Part shown: one piece after another, positions 40,678 to 49,523 of the stretch
How positions within the stretch are numbered: position 1 is the first letter of the stretch
How the letters are laid out: each line of letters opens with the position of its first letter
Source: a bacterium
GTDB lineage: Bacteria > Bdellovibrionota > UBA1018
DNA: 64,000 nucleotides
Direction: 5' to 3'
NCBI GenBank assembly: GCA_019751945.1
Contig: JAIEMT010000008.1
Span: forward strand, 1 to 64,000
The notes under the pieces: model-generated
Database searches by the model: none
What the model saw: the letters and a program-made list of their open reading frames with translations, nothing else
Told to the model about the DNA's origin: nothing
Position numbers and translations under genes: made by a program

Positions 40678-42693
40678 CTAGTGTTGATCCACATCGCTCG
40701 CATTGTTGACATTCTGAATGGCCACGGCGTTGGTGACGGTCGTGACTTCCATTCGCGGTCTTGGTGCCGGACGAGCTGGCGGATTCGGTCGTGACGGCGG
40801 AGCCGGTCTTGGTGCTGGTGCGGGTCTCGGAGCCGGTGCTGGCCGCGGAGCAGGCGGCGCAGGACGCGGTGCCGGTGCTGGCGGTTGCGGTCTTGGTGCT
40901 GGTGCCGGCGGTTGCGGTCTTGGTGCTGGTGCCGGCGGCTGTGGTCTCGGTGCCGGAGCTGGTGGCTGCGGTCTTGGTGCTGGTGCCGGCGGCTGTGGTC
41001 TCGGTGCCGGAGCTGGTGGCTGCGGTCTCGGTGCCGGTGCCGGCGGCTGCGGACGCGGGGCCGGTGCTGGCGGTTGCGGACGCGGGGCCGGTGCTGGCGG
41101 TTGCGGACGCGGGGCCGGTGCTGGCGGTTGCGGACGCGGGGCCGGTGCCGGAATCGGCCGCGGATTCGGACGCGGTACCGGTCTCGGTGCAGGCACTGGC
41201 GCCGGATGCGGAGCTGGTGTCGGCGGACGAGGACGCGGGATTGGTCGCGGCGCAGGTGCCGGCAAAGGACGAGCCGGAGGATGCGGCGGAACCGGTCTCA
41301 CCCGCGGAGGCATGGGACGCGGAACGGGATGTCCATTCGGGAAACAAGCCCCCCGAATCGGATCCCAATGCGAATCCCAACCACAACGAGGCATCGGTCG
41401 GTTGTACATGCAGGATCCGCGTGCAGGATCCCAGAAACTTCCGGGCGCGCAACGCTCGTAGTGTCGACGATCGCGGCACGAACCCGTTCGGGGGTCCCAG
41501 TATTCATCCCAACTACAACCGCGCTGATTTGCACGGCAGGATTGAGAAAAGGGGTCCCAATAACTTCCCCATCCGCACGAACCCCAGTTGGGTTCGCAAG
41601 AATTGCGGGCGGGATTATAATGAGTTCCAGCGCCGCAGGTCGCGGGCCACAAACTCACACACGCTTGCATGCCCCAGTCGTAGGTGTAACCAATGTCACA
41701 CGAATACGGCAGGCGCACGCAGCTTTGGTAATAAGAATCCCAACGATAATTCAGCGGACACATCTGCGCTGCGTCCACTACGCACTGAGAGAGGAACGGA
41801 TCGAAGTGTTCACCTGCTCCACAAGTAATGGTGGGCGGAGGGGCTGGAAATCCAACGCAGTCATTCGACGTCGCATCGAAATAGGTTCCGACAGGACAAC
41901 TCCGCTGCTCATCTTGTAAGCAATATCCGAGAGTGGGATCGAAATAATATCCCGGCATACAGGTCGTCGTCTGACCTGAAGCGGGATCTTCATCCACACT
42001 CACCATGAATTGGCGATAGTTGAAAGCCCCCGTCGAAGAGTCGCTCACCTTCACAACGAAAACGTAAGTGCCGACTTCGTTGAAAATTCCCTGCAAACTG
42101 AGTTTGCCGGCTGAAGGAACGGCTCCCAAGCTGAGAGAAGAAGGAAGCTGTCCCGACACGACTTGGCCGTTGAAAGAATTCACCGAGGTCATGTCGAGAT
42201 TAATATTGGATTGGTAGAACTGACCTTTGATTGCGCTCTCTAAGTAGCGATCGGAAGTGACTTTCGGATAAATGAAGTTCGGATTGTCATCGGAGTTCAA
42301 ACAGATTTCTTTGGTGGCTTCGATTCCTGAGGGAGTCGTTCCTGAGAGAATGAAACACCACTGTCCCGTAAAAAAAGGTGTTCCAAACAGGAGCACTGTA
42401 CTGGAAGTCGTATCTTGCAACTGCAATCCGTTGGGCAGATCCCAATTCAATACTTCCCATTGAACGGGTTCCGTCGTAGCGGCGGCCATGCTGAAAGCAA
42501 TCCCTGCGGACTGACCATAAATGACGTTGAGCGAATCATTGTCATAATAGATTTCCGAGTTGGAATTGACGGTCGTTGTAAATGAAATGCTTCCCTGATC
42601 GCCTTGCGAGCTTTGACAAGCCGCCAAGCTCCCCAACGCCAGCATCAGAAAGAATGCAGGCAGGTTCCTTACCTGATTAAAAATTTTCAACAT
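40678..42693 (-). CDS. repeat-rich lipoprotein with Ig-like, cysteine-repeat and proline-repeat regions
   Basis: The 671-residue protein has a lipobox ending LAAC and AGGGGG before its ATG. Residues 30-230 resemble two Ig-like beta domains (VLLFGTPFFTGQWCFILSG; GTYVFVVKVSDSSTG). Then come ten copies of a 14-residue unit C-x5-[FWY]-[DN]-x5-C, such as CGAGEHFDPFLSQC and CAPGSFWDPARGSC. About 200 residues of proline-rich sequence follow, with ten tandem RPQPPAPAP units and flanking PRPxP variants. It ends VTTVTNAVAIQNVNN. It is probably an outer-surface protein: the Pro region as a stalk and the disulfide knots as a binding array. The family is not recognised. Confidence 0.78.
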   Translation of the reverse strand: MLKIFNQVRNLPAFFLMLALGSLAACQSSQGDQGSISFTTTVNSNSEIYYDNDSLNVIYGQSAGIAFSMAAATTEPVQWEVLNWDLPNGLQLQDTTSSTVLLFGTPFFTGQWCFILSGTTPSGIEATKEICLNSDDNPNFIYPKVTSDRYLESAIKGQFYQSNINLDMTSVNSFNGQVVSGQLPSSLSLGAVPSAGKLSLQGIFNEVGTYVFVVKVSDSSTGAFNYRQFMVSVDEDPASGQTTTCMPGYYFDPTLGYCLQDEQRSCPVGTYFDATSNDCVGFPAPPPTITCGAGEHFDPFLSQCVVDAAQMCPLNYRWDSYYQSCVRLPYSCDIGYTYDWGMQACVSLWPATCGAGTHYNPARNSCEPNWGSCGWGSYWDPFSQSCRANQRGCSWDEYWDPRTGSCRDRRHYERCAPGSFWDPARGSCMYNRPMPRCGWDSHWDPIRGACFPNGHPVPRPMPPRVRPVPPHPPARPLPAPAPRPIPRPRPPTPAPHPAPVPAPRPVPRPNPRPIPAPAPRPQPPAPAPRPQPPAPAPRPQPPAPAPRPQPPAPAPRPQPPAPAPRPQPPAPAPRPQPPAPAPRPQPPAPAPRPQPPAPAPRPQPPAPAPRPAPPAPRPAPAPRPAPAPRPAPPSRPNPPARPAPRPRMEVTTVTNAVAIQNVNNASDVDQH
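40878..41150. repeat. 27-bp tandem repeat array coding for RPQPPAPAP
   Basis: About ten copies of a 27-bp unit (plus strand: GGTGCTGGCGGTTGCGG followed by CGCGGGGCC or TCTTGGTGCT variants) lie within the lipoprotein gene. Third-position differences form sub-blocks of near-identical neighbours, suggesting duplication by slippage or unequal crossover. Copy number is likely to vary between strains. Confidence 0.75.
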
Positions 42694-42916
42694 TGGTCCC
42701 CCTATTTCCCCAAAAAACTTCGAATGAACTCCCTGTTCACGAAACGCTGGCTAGCAGAGCAAGAGGCATGCCCATTAAACAAATCGAGTGTAACGCGATG
42801 CTCTCTGGCTCCTGTAGCCAGTCTTTGAATTTGAATAAACCGGGGTGAAATACGGGCGTTTTGGCCCCAGAAAATCCCGAGTGCTATTCTGACCCCTGTT
42901 GTGGCAGGATCGCGTT
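42694..42916. other. divergent intergenic region between the lipoprotein and rqcH
   Basis: No gene is visible. It carries the AGGGGG ribosome-binding site of the lipoprotein gene (minus strand, around 42697-42705) and a small hairpin CTGGCT-CCTGT-AGCCAG at 42805-42821. I could not identify convincing promoter boxes for either gene. Confidence 0.4.
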
Positions 42917-44371
42917 ATGTTCACGGCTTTGAATTGGAGAGAAATCGAAACTCTCGTGACGCATCTGCGCAGCACTCTGGAAATGGACTCTGGTCGCCAC
43001 TACCGGGTGGATCGCATCGTGGTTCCGACGCGTCCTCGATTCCCTGCGCGGTATTTAAAAGGAGAGTGGCTCATTCGCCTCCGGGCGCGTCAAGATGATC
43101 GGGCGCTTCTCATCAGCGTGCGTCCTCGAAGCACCTATTTCGCACTTCTCGAAAAAAATTTAGAAGCTGCAGCGAGCGCCACTCGTTCGGGCTTTGATCT
43201 CGAACTCAATAAGCACTTGAAAGACGCGAAGCTAATCGACATCGAAGCCTTACCTCAAGAACGCGTGGTGATTTTCACTTTTGCTACCGCCGAGGGTGAA
43301 ACCTTAGGTCTTGTGCACACGTTGATTCCGGCTGCTCCCGAAGCGCTGCTCGTAAAAAAGAAAAAAGGTGCAGCGGCTTGGCCTATTATTACTCGCAGCC
43401 GAATCACGGCGAAGGAAAAGGAATACCGAATTCCTACTCAAGGAAAGCCCCCGAAGACTTTAGAAATTCGTCGAGAGGCAGAGAGTCTAAAAGCTTTTTC
43501 AAAATTAGTGGAAACAGAACTCGACCGGGAAGCCTTTGAAATTAGAACTCTCCGCATCGAAAAAGAAATCAAAAGTCTACAAAAGCATTTAAAGGAGCGA
43601 GTGGACCAGGGAAAAAAGGCTGCCGAGCATGCTCGGACAGAGCCCGATTGGCAGAGTTTCGGAGACCTGCTCAAAGCGAATCTGGGAAATCAGTTCAAAA
43701 GCTATGAAACAGGGAAGCCTCTGGATATTCCCCGCGATCCAAAACTCAACGAATCACAACAGGTTCAGGAATTTTATAAAAAGGAGCGTAGAAAAAAGCG
43801 CCGCCTCGAGGAAGCGTTAGCACGAGGACAAGCGGCTCAGGAAAAATCTCACGCCTCCGAGAAATTAACCCAAGGCTTAGCGAAAATAGATTCAGGAGAC
43901 TGGAAGGCGCTCGAAGCCTTAGAAAAGTCCCTGCCCCATCTTGGAATTGCTCCAGGTGAAGAGGGCAAACAGAAAACTAAAACCTCGACCTGGCCGGGAC
44001 GCTCTTTTGTTTCCAAAGACGGCGTCACGATTTTCGTTGGCCGCACGAAAGATGAAAACTTGGAACTCACTTTCAAATGCGCGCGCGGAAATGACCTCTG
44101 GATGCACGTTCGGGGAAGACCCGGTGCACACACGCTCATCCCCACCCAAAGTGGGAAGTCCGTACCCTTAGAAACCCTGCTCGACGCGGCGGCGTTGACT
44201 GTTTTTTATAGTGGGGGGCAGAATTGGGGTAAAACAGAAGTGGATTACACTTTTAAGAAATATGTGAAGCGAATCAAGGATTCCACCGAAGCCAGCTACA
44301 CACACAACAAGACGTTGATTGTTGAACCGAGCCCCGAACGAATCAAAAGGCTTATCCCACAAAATTCTTAA
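42917..44371 (+). CDS. rqcH: RqcH/NFACT family ribosome quality control protein
   Basis: RqcH binds stalled 50S-peptidyl-tRNA complexes and adds alanine tails that mark the chain for degradation. The 484-residue product has an NFACT-N-like domain (ARYLKGEWLIRLRARQDDRALL, LELNKHLKDAKLIDIE), a coiled coil (about 205-340) and an NFACT-R domain (FVSKDGVTIFVGRTKDENLELT, then DLWMHVRGRPGAHTLI). The Asp-Arg pair that is essential in Bacillus RqcH reads Glu-Arg (LPQERVVIF). I chose the ATG at 42917, which has AGGA upstream; a TTG six codons earlier is possible. The 3' end overlaps the CCA gene by 20 nt. Confidence 0.85.
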   Translation: MFTALNWREIETLVTHLRSTLEMDSGRHYRVDRIVVPTRPRFPARYLKGEWLIRLRARQDDRALLISVRPRSTYFALLEKNLEAAASATRSGFDLELNKHLKDAKLIDIEALPQERVVIFTFATAEGETLGLVHTLIPAAPEALLVKKKKGAAAWPIITRSRITAKEKEYRIPTQGKPPKTLEIRREAESLKAFSKLVETELDREAFEIRTLRIEKEIKSLQKHLKERVDQGKKAAEHARTEPDWQSFGDLLKANLGNQFKSYETGKPLDIPRDPKLNESQQVQEFYKKERRKKRRLEEALARGQAAQEKSHASEKLTQGLAKIDSGDWKALEALEKSLPHLGIAPGEEGKQKTKTSTWPGRSFVSKDGVTIFVGRTKDENLELTFKCARGNDLWMHVRGRPGAHTLIPTQSGKSVPLETLLDAAALTVFYSGGQNWGKTEVDYTFKKYVKRIKDSTEASYTHNKTLIVEPSPERIKRLIPQNS

Positions 44372-45815
44372 CAACGAATTCTAGGGCTTCCTCTTTCGAG
44401 TGCAGCTTTTTTTCAAGCGCCAGATCTTCGATGGTTCTCAAAATTTCAGAAAATTTCGGACCCGGTGAAAGCCCCAGCTGAATCAAATCCTCACCGCTAA
44501 TGAGCTTGGCTTCACCTTCGAGTTTCGCGCGCTTCTGATATTCGTCATAACGAGAGGCACAAAATTCGTAGAACGCAAGATTCCCGTCGGTGGCAGTCGC
44601 TTCTGCGCGGTAGAGCTTCAGCAGCTGGTCAAACCCCGGCTGCCGGATGAATCGTTGCAGAGTGGACTCCCGCATCTGAAACACTTCGCGAAACTTCAGA
44701 TGCTCTTCTACCATCCACGCAATGACATCGATATCCGACTTCGCCATCTTCAGACGCTCGCCAATGTCCTTGGCAATCTTAGCTCCATCGAGTTCGTGGG
44801 CATTGAAGTTTTTCTTACTGCTACGACGAGCAGCAATCGGCTTTCCAATATCTTGAAGCAAGGCCGCCCAAGCCAGCTGTGGCATTCGAGCTTCATTTTG
44901 TTTTGCCAGAACATCGACCACCTTGAGAGTGTGACTCCACACATCCCCGTCGCCCGGACTGTTCTGAAAGTTTTCCAATCCCTTGAGCTTGTCGAGCTCG
45001 GGTAAAATATGAACCAGTAATCCCAGGTCGGAAAGCAGCTTCAAAGCCTTCATCGGACGAGGCCCTGTCCACATCAGCGTGAGCTCATCGCGAACTCTTT
45101 CGCCACTCACTTTCGAAATGAGGCGCGCGCGCGCGCGAATTGCGTCTGCAGTAGCCGGATCGAGATCAAAACCCAAGTAAGTTGAAAATCGCACCGCACG
45201 GAGCAAGCGTAAGGCGTCTTCTTTGAAACGCTCCATCGGATTTCCGATGGCACGAATCACTTTCTTTCGAAGATCATCGATTCCGTCTACCACATCGAGA
45301 ATTCGAGCAGTTTTAGGATCATAGAATAAGCCGTTGATGGAAAAGTCACGGCGACGCGCATCCTCTGTCGGACCCGCAAACAAAATCCCTGTGGGATGGC
45401 GATGGTCCTTGTACTCGAGATCTTTTCTGAAAGTCGCGATCTCCAAAAACGGGGAACGGCTATCTTCGACAGGAACTTTGATCACGCCAAATGCTTTCCC
45501 CACGGTGACGGCATTCGGAAACAAGCGCACTAAATCGTCAGGGCTCGCACTGGTAGCAATGTCGTGATCCTTCGTCTTCTTCGTCCATTCCGGACCTAAG
45601 AGAAAATCCCGAACGCTCCCACCCACAATGTAGGCGATGTGACCGGCATCATCGAGAATTTGAAGCGCTTGGCGAACCGAGGTTGGAAAATTAAACGGAC
45701 GATCAGTCCGGATCCACTTCGTAGTTTGCCCCAGTACGCGGGTCTCGGTAGTGGCTTTTAACAACGGGGTCTTTGATGTTTTTTGCGGCTTGGGTGCCGT
45801 CCGTTTCTTTTTCAC
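44352..45815 (-). CDS. CCA-adding/poly(A) polymerase family nucleotidyltransferase with HD domain
   Basis: The 487-residue protein has YIVGGSVRDFLLG and KDHDIATSA (metal-binding D-x-D), RRDFSINGLFYDP and ERFKEDALRLLRAVRFS, which mark class II tRNA nucleotidyltransferases and PcnB. An HD-type domain follows, but its key motif reads LLQDIGKP, with Gln instead of the usual first His. CCA-adding and poly(A) activity cannot be told apart by eye. The GTG at 45815 lies 113 nt inside the preceding small gene; homology begins around residue 43, so a TTG at 45764 is an alternative start. Confidence 0.85.
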   Translation of the reverse strand: MKKKRTAPKPQKTSKTPLLKATTETRVLGQTTKWIRTDRPFNFPTSVRQALQILDDAGHIAYIVGGSVRDFLLGPEWTKKTKDHDIATSASPDDLVRLFPNAVTVGKAFGVIKVPVEDSRSPFLEIATFRKDLEYKDHRHPTGILFAGPTEDARRRDFSINGLFYDPKTARILDVVDGIDDLRKKVIRAIGNPMERFKEDALRLLRAVRFSTYLGFDLDPATADAIRARARLISKVSGERVRDELTLMWTGPRPMKALKLLSDLGLLVHILPELDKLKGLENFQNSPGDGDVWSHTLKVVDVLAKQNEARMPQLAWAALLQDIGKPIAARRSSKKNFNAHELDGAKIAKDIGERLKMAKSDIDVIAWMVEEHLKFREVFQMRESTLQRFIRQPGFDQLLKLYRAEATATDGNLAFYEFCASRYDEYQKRAKLEGEAKLISGEDLIQLGLSPGPKFSEILRTIEDLALEKKLHSKEEALEFVVKNFVG

Positions 45816-46059
45816 GGGCCCGTTTACCTTTCAGCGGTCTCTTGGGGGACACTTTCTTTTCTGGAACTTCTTCTGGTTCGTCATCATCAGCATCATCTGC
45901 TGCGTCTCCCTCGGTGTCGTCTGCTGCATTTGCAGCCGCCGCGACTGCCACTCCCGCCGCGCCAAAAGCACTAGTCGAAAAACTCGGTCCCGAAAAAATC
46001 AACAGTACGAGTAACACGCTTAGTAAGGTGAGATTCATTCTTAGAAAAATAGCAGACAT
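45703..46059 (-). CDS. small exported acidic/basic low-complexity protein
   Basis: The 118-residue product has a hydrophobic signal (MNLTLLSVLLVLLIFSGPSF after seven leading residues), an Ala-rich stretch, a strongly acidic block (DDADDDEPEEVPE), a basic block and a conserved-looking end (KSHYRDPRTGANYEVDPD). The family is unknown. Its start follows the ftsK stop by 3 nt, so it is probably coupled to ftsK, and its 3' end overlaps the 5' end of the CCA gene out of frame. Confidence 0.6.
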   Translation of the reverse strand: MSAIFLRMNLTLLSVLLVLLIFSGPSFSTSAFGAAGVAVAAAANAADDTEGDAADDADDDEPEEVPEKKVSPKRPLKGKRAREKETDGTQAAKNIKDPVVKSHYRDPRTGANYEVDPD

Positions 46060-46062
46060 CGA

Positions 46063-48489
46063 TCATCTCATCAACACTTCACGCGGACGAGCCCCGTCAG
46101 CTGGACCAACAATGCCACGGGTTTCCATAGTTTCTATCATTCGTGCAGCCCGATTGTATCCCACCTTCAGGTGGCGCTGTAAGAAGCTCGCTGAAGCGTG
46201 ACCATTGCGGCGAACCAGTTCCACGGCGTCTTGAAAGAGTTGATCATCGCTTTCACCTTCTTCGCCAAACTCGTCAGAATCTTCGTCCTCCACCAAGATT
46301 TCATTGCGGTAGGTGGGTTTGCCTTGCGAGCGAAGGAAGGAAGTAATTTTGTTAATCTCGTCATCGTCCACAAAAGCGCCGTGCAGTCGTAACAGCTGTG
46401 ACATTCCCGGGGGGATGAAGAGCATGTCGCCCTGGCCTAACAAACTTTCAGCCCCAGCTCGGTCCAAAATCGTTTTTGAATCGATGTAACTGGCCAGCTG
46501 GAAGGAAACGCGTGAGGGCAAGTTGGCCTTGATCAATCCCGTAATGACATCGGTGGACGGACGTTGAGTCGCAATCACCAAGTGAATTCCCGCAGCACGA
46601 GCTTTCTGAGCAATGCGAGCGATCGAAATTTCCACTTCCTTCTTCGCTACCATCATCAAATCAGCTAACTCGTCGATGATCACTACAACGAACGGCAACT
46701 TCCCGATTCTCGGAATTCCATTGTCATCTGGCTCGAACGCATCGATCCAATCTGCGCCCGTCATTTGAGCCATGTTCTCAGGCTGATTCTCTTCCGACAT
46801 GAGCAGATCGCGCACGACGTCCACTCCCATTTCCTCGACCTTCTGATTGAAGCTCGCAAGATTGCGGGCACCCATCATGGCAAGAACTCGGTATCGACGT
46901 TCCATTTCACGCACGGCCCACTTCAAAGCCGTGCTGGCATGTTTGGGATCATCCACCACCGGCAGAAGCAAGTGAGGAATATCTTGGTAGCTTCTGAACT
47001 CGATGAACTTAGGGTCCACTAAAATCATTCGCAACTCATCAGGGCTGAATCGATAGAGAAGCGAACAGATTAAGCCGTTCATGAAAACGGACTTCCCTGC
47101 CCCAGTCTGCCCCGCGCAAAGCAAGTGAGGCATCCGGGTAAGATCCGAAAGGTACGGCTGACCGCTGATATCTTTTCCCATCACCACTGGAATGGTGTGG
47201 CGAGTGCCATGAAAATCCGGATGCTGCAAAAATTCGCGTAAGAAAACAGTCTCGCGAGTTTCACTTGGAATCTCAATCCCGACCACAGACTTTCCAGGGA
47301 GTGGGGCCAGAATACGCACGCTCTGAGCCGAAAGAGCCATCGAGAGATCATCAGCAAGAGCGGCGATTCTGGAAACCTTCACTCCCGGTCCCGGCTTAAA
47401 CTCGTAGAGCGTAATCACAGGGCCGGGTCGAGCGGCCGTGACTTCCCCTTCAATTCCAAAATCCAGAAACTTCTGTTCCAAAATTTTAGAATTCTGCAAA
47501 AGCTTGTCACGATCGACCGAAGAAGTTTGGGTCGGAGGACGACGTAAAAAATCCAGCGCCGGCAATTTCCAAGGACCTACGCGTGTACGAGCAGCCTGAG
47601 CCGCCCGCTTAGACGGCTCTTTTTCAACCGCAGCGGTAATGATTTCGAAAGATTTCTTGGTAGGAGAAACGATTTCTGCTTCTTCAATCTCTTCTCCGGC
47701 AAAGACAGCTCCAGATCCATACTGTTCAACCGTTTCAGGAATGGGAGATACAAAAGCATCTGCCACTGCCACCGCTTCGGGAGTTTGAAATTTGGGACGC
47801 AATCCTTTTTCCAAAACCTTTTGAAAGAAATCACCCGTAGCACGGGCTATTTTCAAGGAAAGTAGACTTCCCCCATAAACGACTGCCGCTGCACAGAGTT
47901 TTGCCAGTTTCAGTCCGTATTTCCCGATAAATCGGGCAAATGCGGTGATTACCTTTAATCCGAAAGCCATCAGGCTGAGCGGGGTTGAAAGCGCCAGAGC
48001 AATGCAAAAAACGGTGAGCGAAATCACGCTCGAACCGAGATGATTAAACTGAACCAGCAGCGGATCGGCCAGCAAGATTCCAAAGGCGCCACCCGTCAGA
48101 AGCTCCGCTCCCCGATAGTGCCAAGTTTTCCAATGCAACGTCAGAAACACCGTGAGAGCGACAACGGAGATCGCCATTCCCAAAAAAGTTCCGAGAGTTC
48201 GAAGACTGCTTTCCCGTTTATGTAAAGTGACCGCCAAGAAAGCCAGTGCTGCCGGAATAAGAAATCCTGCTATTCCAAAAACTTCTAAAAGAGCGGAAGC
48301 CCAGAACGCCCCCATCCGCCCGCAAGCGTTTGCGGCCTTAGCACTGGTATTCGAAAAGAAAGAGGGATCACTTCCGACATAAGTGAGAAGCGAAAAAAGA
48401 GTAAAGAGGGCCAAACTTACCAGAAGCAAACTTCCTGCTTCGGCCCACCAATTTTTCTGAGGTGCGGGAGAAAATCGGTTTTTCATCAT
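46063..48489 (-). CDS. ftsK: FtsK/SpoIIIE-type DNA translocase
   Basis: FtsK anchors at the division septum and pumps DNA toward dif. The 808-residue protein has four or five N-terminal transmembrane helices, a short linker (about 190-310), the alpha/beta motor with Walker A GQTGAGKSV (K466) and Walker B VVIIDELADLMM. A C-terminal winged-helix gamma domain follows (DAVELVRRNGHASASFLQRHL to MIETMETRGIVGP) that reads KOPS-like sites. ATG-ATG at the start makes either codon possible. It diverges from the ROK kinase gene. Confidence 0.95.
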   Translation of the reverse strand: MMKNRFSPAPQKNWWAEAGSLLLVSLALFTLFSLLTYVGSDPSFFSNTSAKAANACGRMGAFWASALLEVFGIAGFLIPAALAFLAVTLHKRESSLRTLGTFLGMAISVVALTVFLTLHWKTWHYRGAELLTGGAFGILLADPLLVQFNHLGSSVISLTVFCIALALSTPLSLMAFGLKVITAFARFIGKYGLKLAKLCAAAVVYGGSLLSLKIARATGDFFQKVLEKGLRPKFQTPEAVAVADAFVSPIPETVEQYGSGAVFAGEEIEEAEIVSPTKKSFEIITAAVEKEPSKRAAQAARTRVGPWKLPALDFLRRPPTQTSSVDRDKLLQNSKILEQKFLDFGIEGEVTAARPGPVITLYEFKPGPGVKVSRIAALADDLSMALSAQSVRILAPLPGKSVVGIEIPSETRETVFLREFLQHPDFHGTRHTIPVVMGKDISGQPYLSDLTRMPHLLCAGQTGAGKSVFMNGLICSLLYRFSPDELRMILVDPKFIEFRSYQDIPHLLLPVVDDPKHASTALKWAVREMERRYRVLAMMGARNLASFNQKVEEMGVDVVRDLLMSEENQPENMAQMTGADWIDAFEPDDNGIPRIGKLPFVVVIIDELADLMMVAKKEVEISIARIAQKARAAGIHLVIATQRPSTDVITGLIKANLPSRVSFQLASYIDSKTILDRAGAESLLGQGDMLFIPPGMSQLLRLHGAFVDDDEINKITSFLRSQGKPTYRNEILVEDEDSDEFGEEGESDDQLFQDAVELVRRNGHASASFLQRHLKVGYNRAARMIETMETRGIVGPADGARPREVLMR

Positions 48490-48524
48490 CTAGCTCTGCT
48501 CCCTTCTATGGTACATCTTTAGAG

Positions 48525-49517
48525 ATGACTCACAAAGCTCGAAAGTCTGCATCAAAAGGTGCCAAAACCTCATCAAAAGAATGCGTCTTGGCATTTGATT
48601 TGGGGGGGACGAAGCTTGCTGCTGGAATCGTCGACGCCGGAGGCAAAATTCTAGAAGAAACTCGAGTCCCCGTTTCTCTGGAATTAGGAAAAGACGCGGT
48701 CCTGCAACAAATTTCTGACGCTGGTTTGGCTCTCCTTTCCGGTTTTCCCAAAGTTAAAAAAGTGGGAATGGCTTCAGCTGGCCCATTGGATGCTCGAACT
48801 GGAACTCTCTTGGATCCCATGAATTTCACGAGTACGCGCGAGGGGAGCTGGGGCAAAGTTCCACTCGCATCGATCCTGAAGAAAAGATTGAAGCGCCCCG
48901 TCTGGGTTGAAAACGACGCCGATGCCGCGATTCTCGCCGAAGCCTGGTTGGGAGCTGCGCGTCACCAGAAAGATGCCATGATCCTCACTTTAGGAACGGG
49001 GCTGGGTACCGGTATTCTCGTCGATGGCAAACTCGTTCAGGCTGGACAAGGAATGCATCCGGAAGCGGGCCATCTCACGTTGCGAATCGATGACCCGGAA
49101 GTTCTCTGCGGCTGCGGCAAACGCGGTTGTGCTGAAGCCTTTCTTTCCGGAAAAGGATTCACCGAGCGCGCTCGAAAAAAATTGGGACAACCCAAACTCC
49201 AGGGCGAAGACGTCGTGAAACTCGCTCAACAGCGAAACGCCCAGGCCCTGCAACTTTTTGCAGACTATGCTCACCTGCTCGCGATGGCGCTCCACACCTA
49301 CGTCATGCTCTATTGCCCGAAAGTGATTATTTTTGCGGGAAGCTTTGCGAAAGCTTCAGACTTCTTTCTTCCCAAAGCGACTGCCGAGCTTTATCAACTT
49401 CTTTGCACTCGAGAAAATTGGAAGAACATGATGCCCAAGCTCGAGGTTTCGAAACTTGAAAATCGGTCGGGGCTTTTAGGAGCAGCCTATATTGCGCTCC
49501 AGGGAACGACTCGGTGA
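48525..49517 (+). CDS. ROK family sugar kinase (glucokinase-like)
   Basis: The 330-residue product has the ATP/phosphate motif LAFDLGGTKLAAGIVD, the sugar-binding VENDADAAILAEAWLGAA and LGTGLGTGILVDG, and HPEAGHLTL followed by the zinc cysteines CGCGKRGCAEAFLSG. ROK enzymes phosphorylate glucose, mannose or N-acetylated amino sugars. There is no HTH domain, so it is a kinase rather than a ROK repressor. I chose the ATG at 48525, which removes an unlikely Ser-rich extension. Confidence 0.88.
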   Translation: MTHKARKSASKGAKTSSKECVLAFDLGGTKLAAGIVDAGGKILEETRVPVSLELGKDAVLQQISDAGLALLSGFPKVKKVGMASAGPLDARTGTLLDPMNFTSTREGSWGKVPLASILKKRLKRPVWVENDADAAILAEAWLGAARHQKDAMILTLGTGLGTGILVDGKLVQAGQGMHPEAGHLTLRIDDPEVLCGCGKRGCAEAFLSGKGFTERARKKLGQPKLQGEDVVKLAQQRNAQALQLFADYAHLLAMALHTYVMLYCPKVIIFAGSFAKASDFFLPKATAELYQLLCTRENWKNMMPKLEVSKLENRSGLLGAAYIALQGTTR

Positions 49518-49523
49518 CGGTCG

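Noticed and set aside
40718-41919. Three long plus-strand open frames opposite the repeat lipoprotein, rich in Gly, Ala, Val or Arg
   Set aside because: They are mirror images of the GC-rich proline repeat on the minus strand, have no Shine-Dalgarno or family motif, and the minus frame has a lipobox and regular cysteine repeats.
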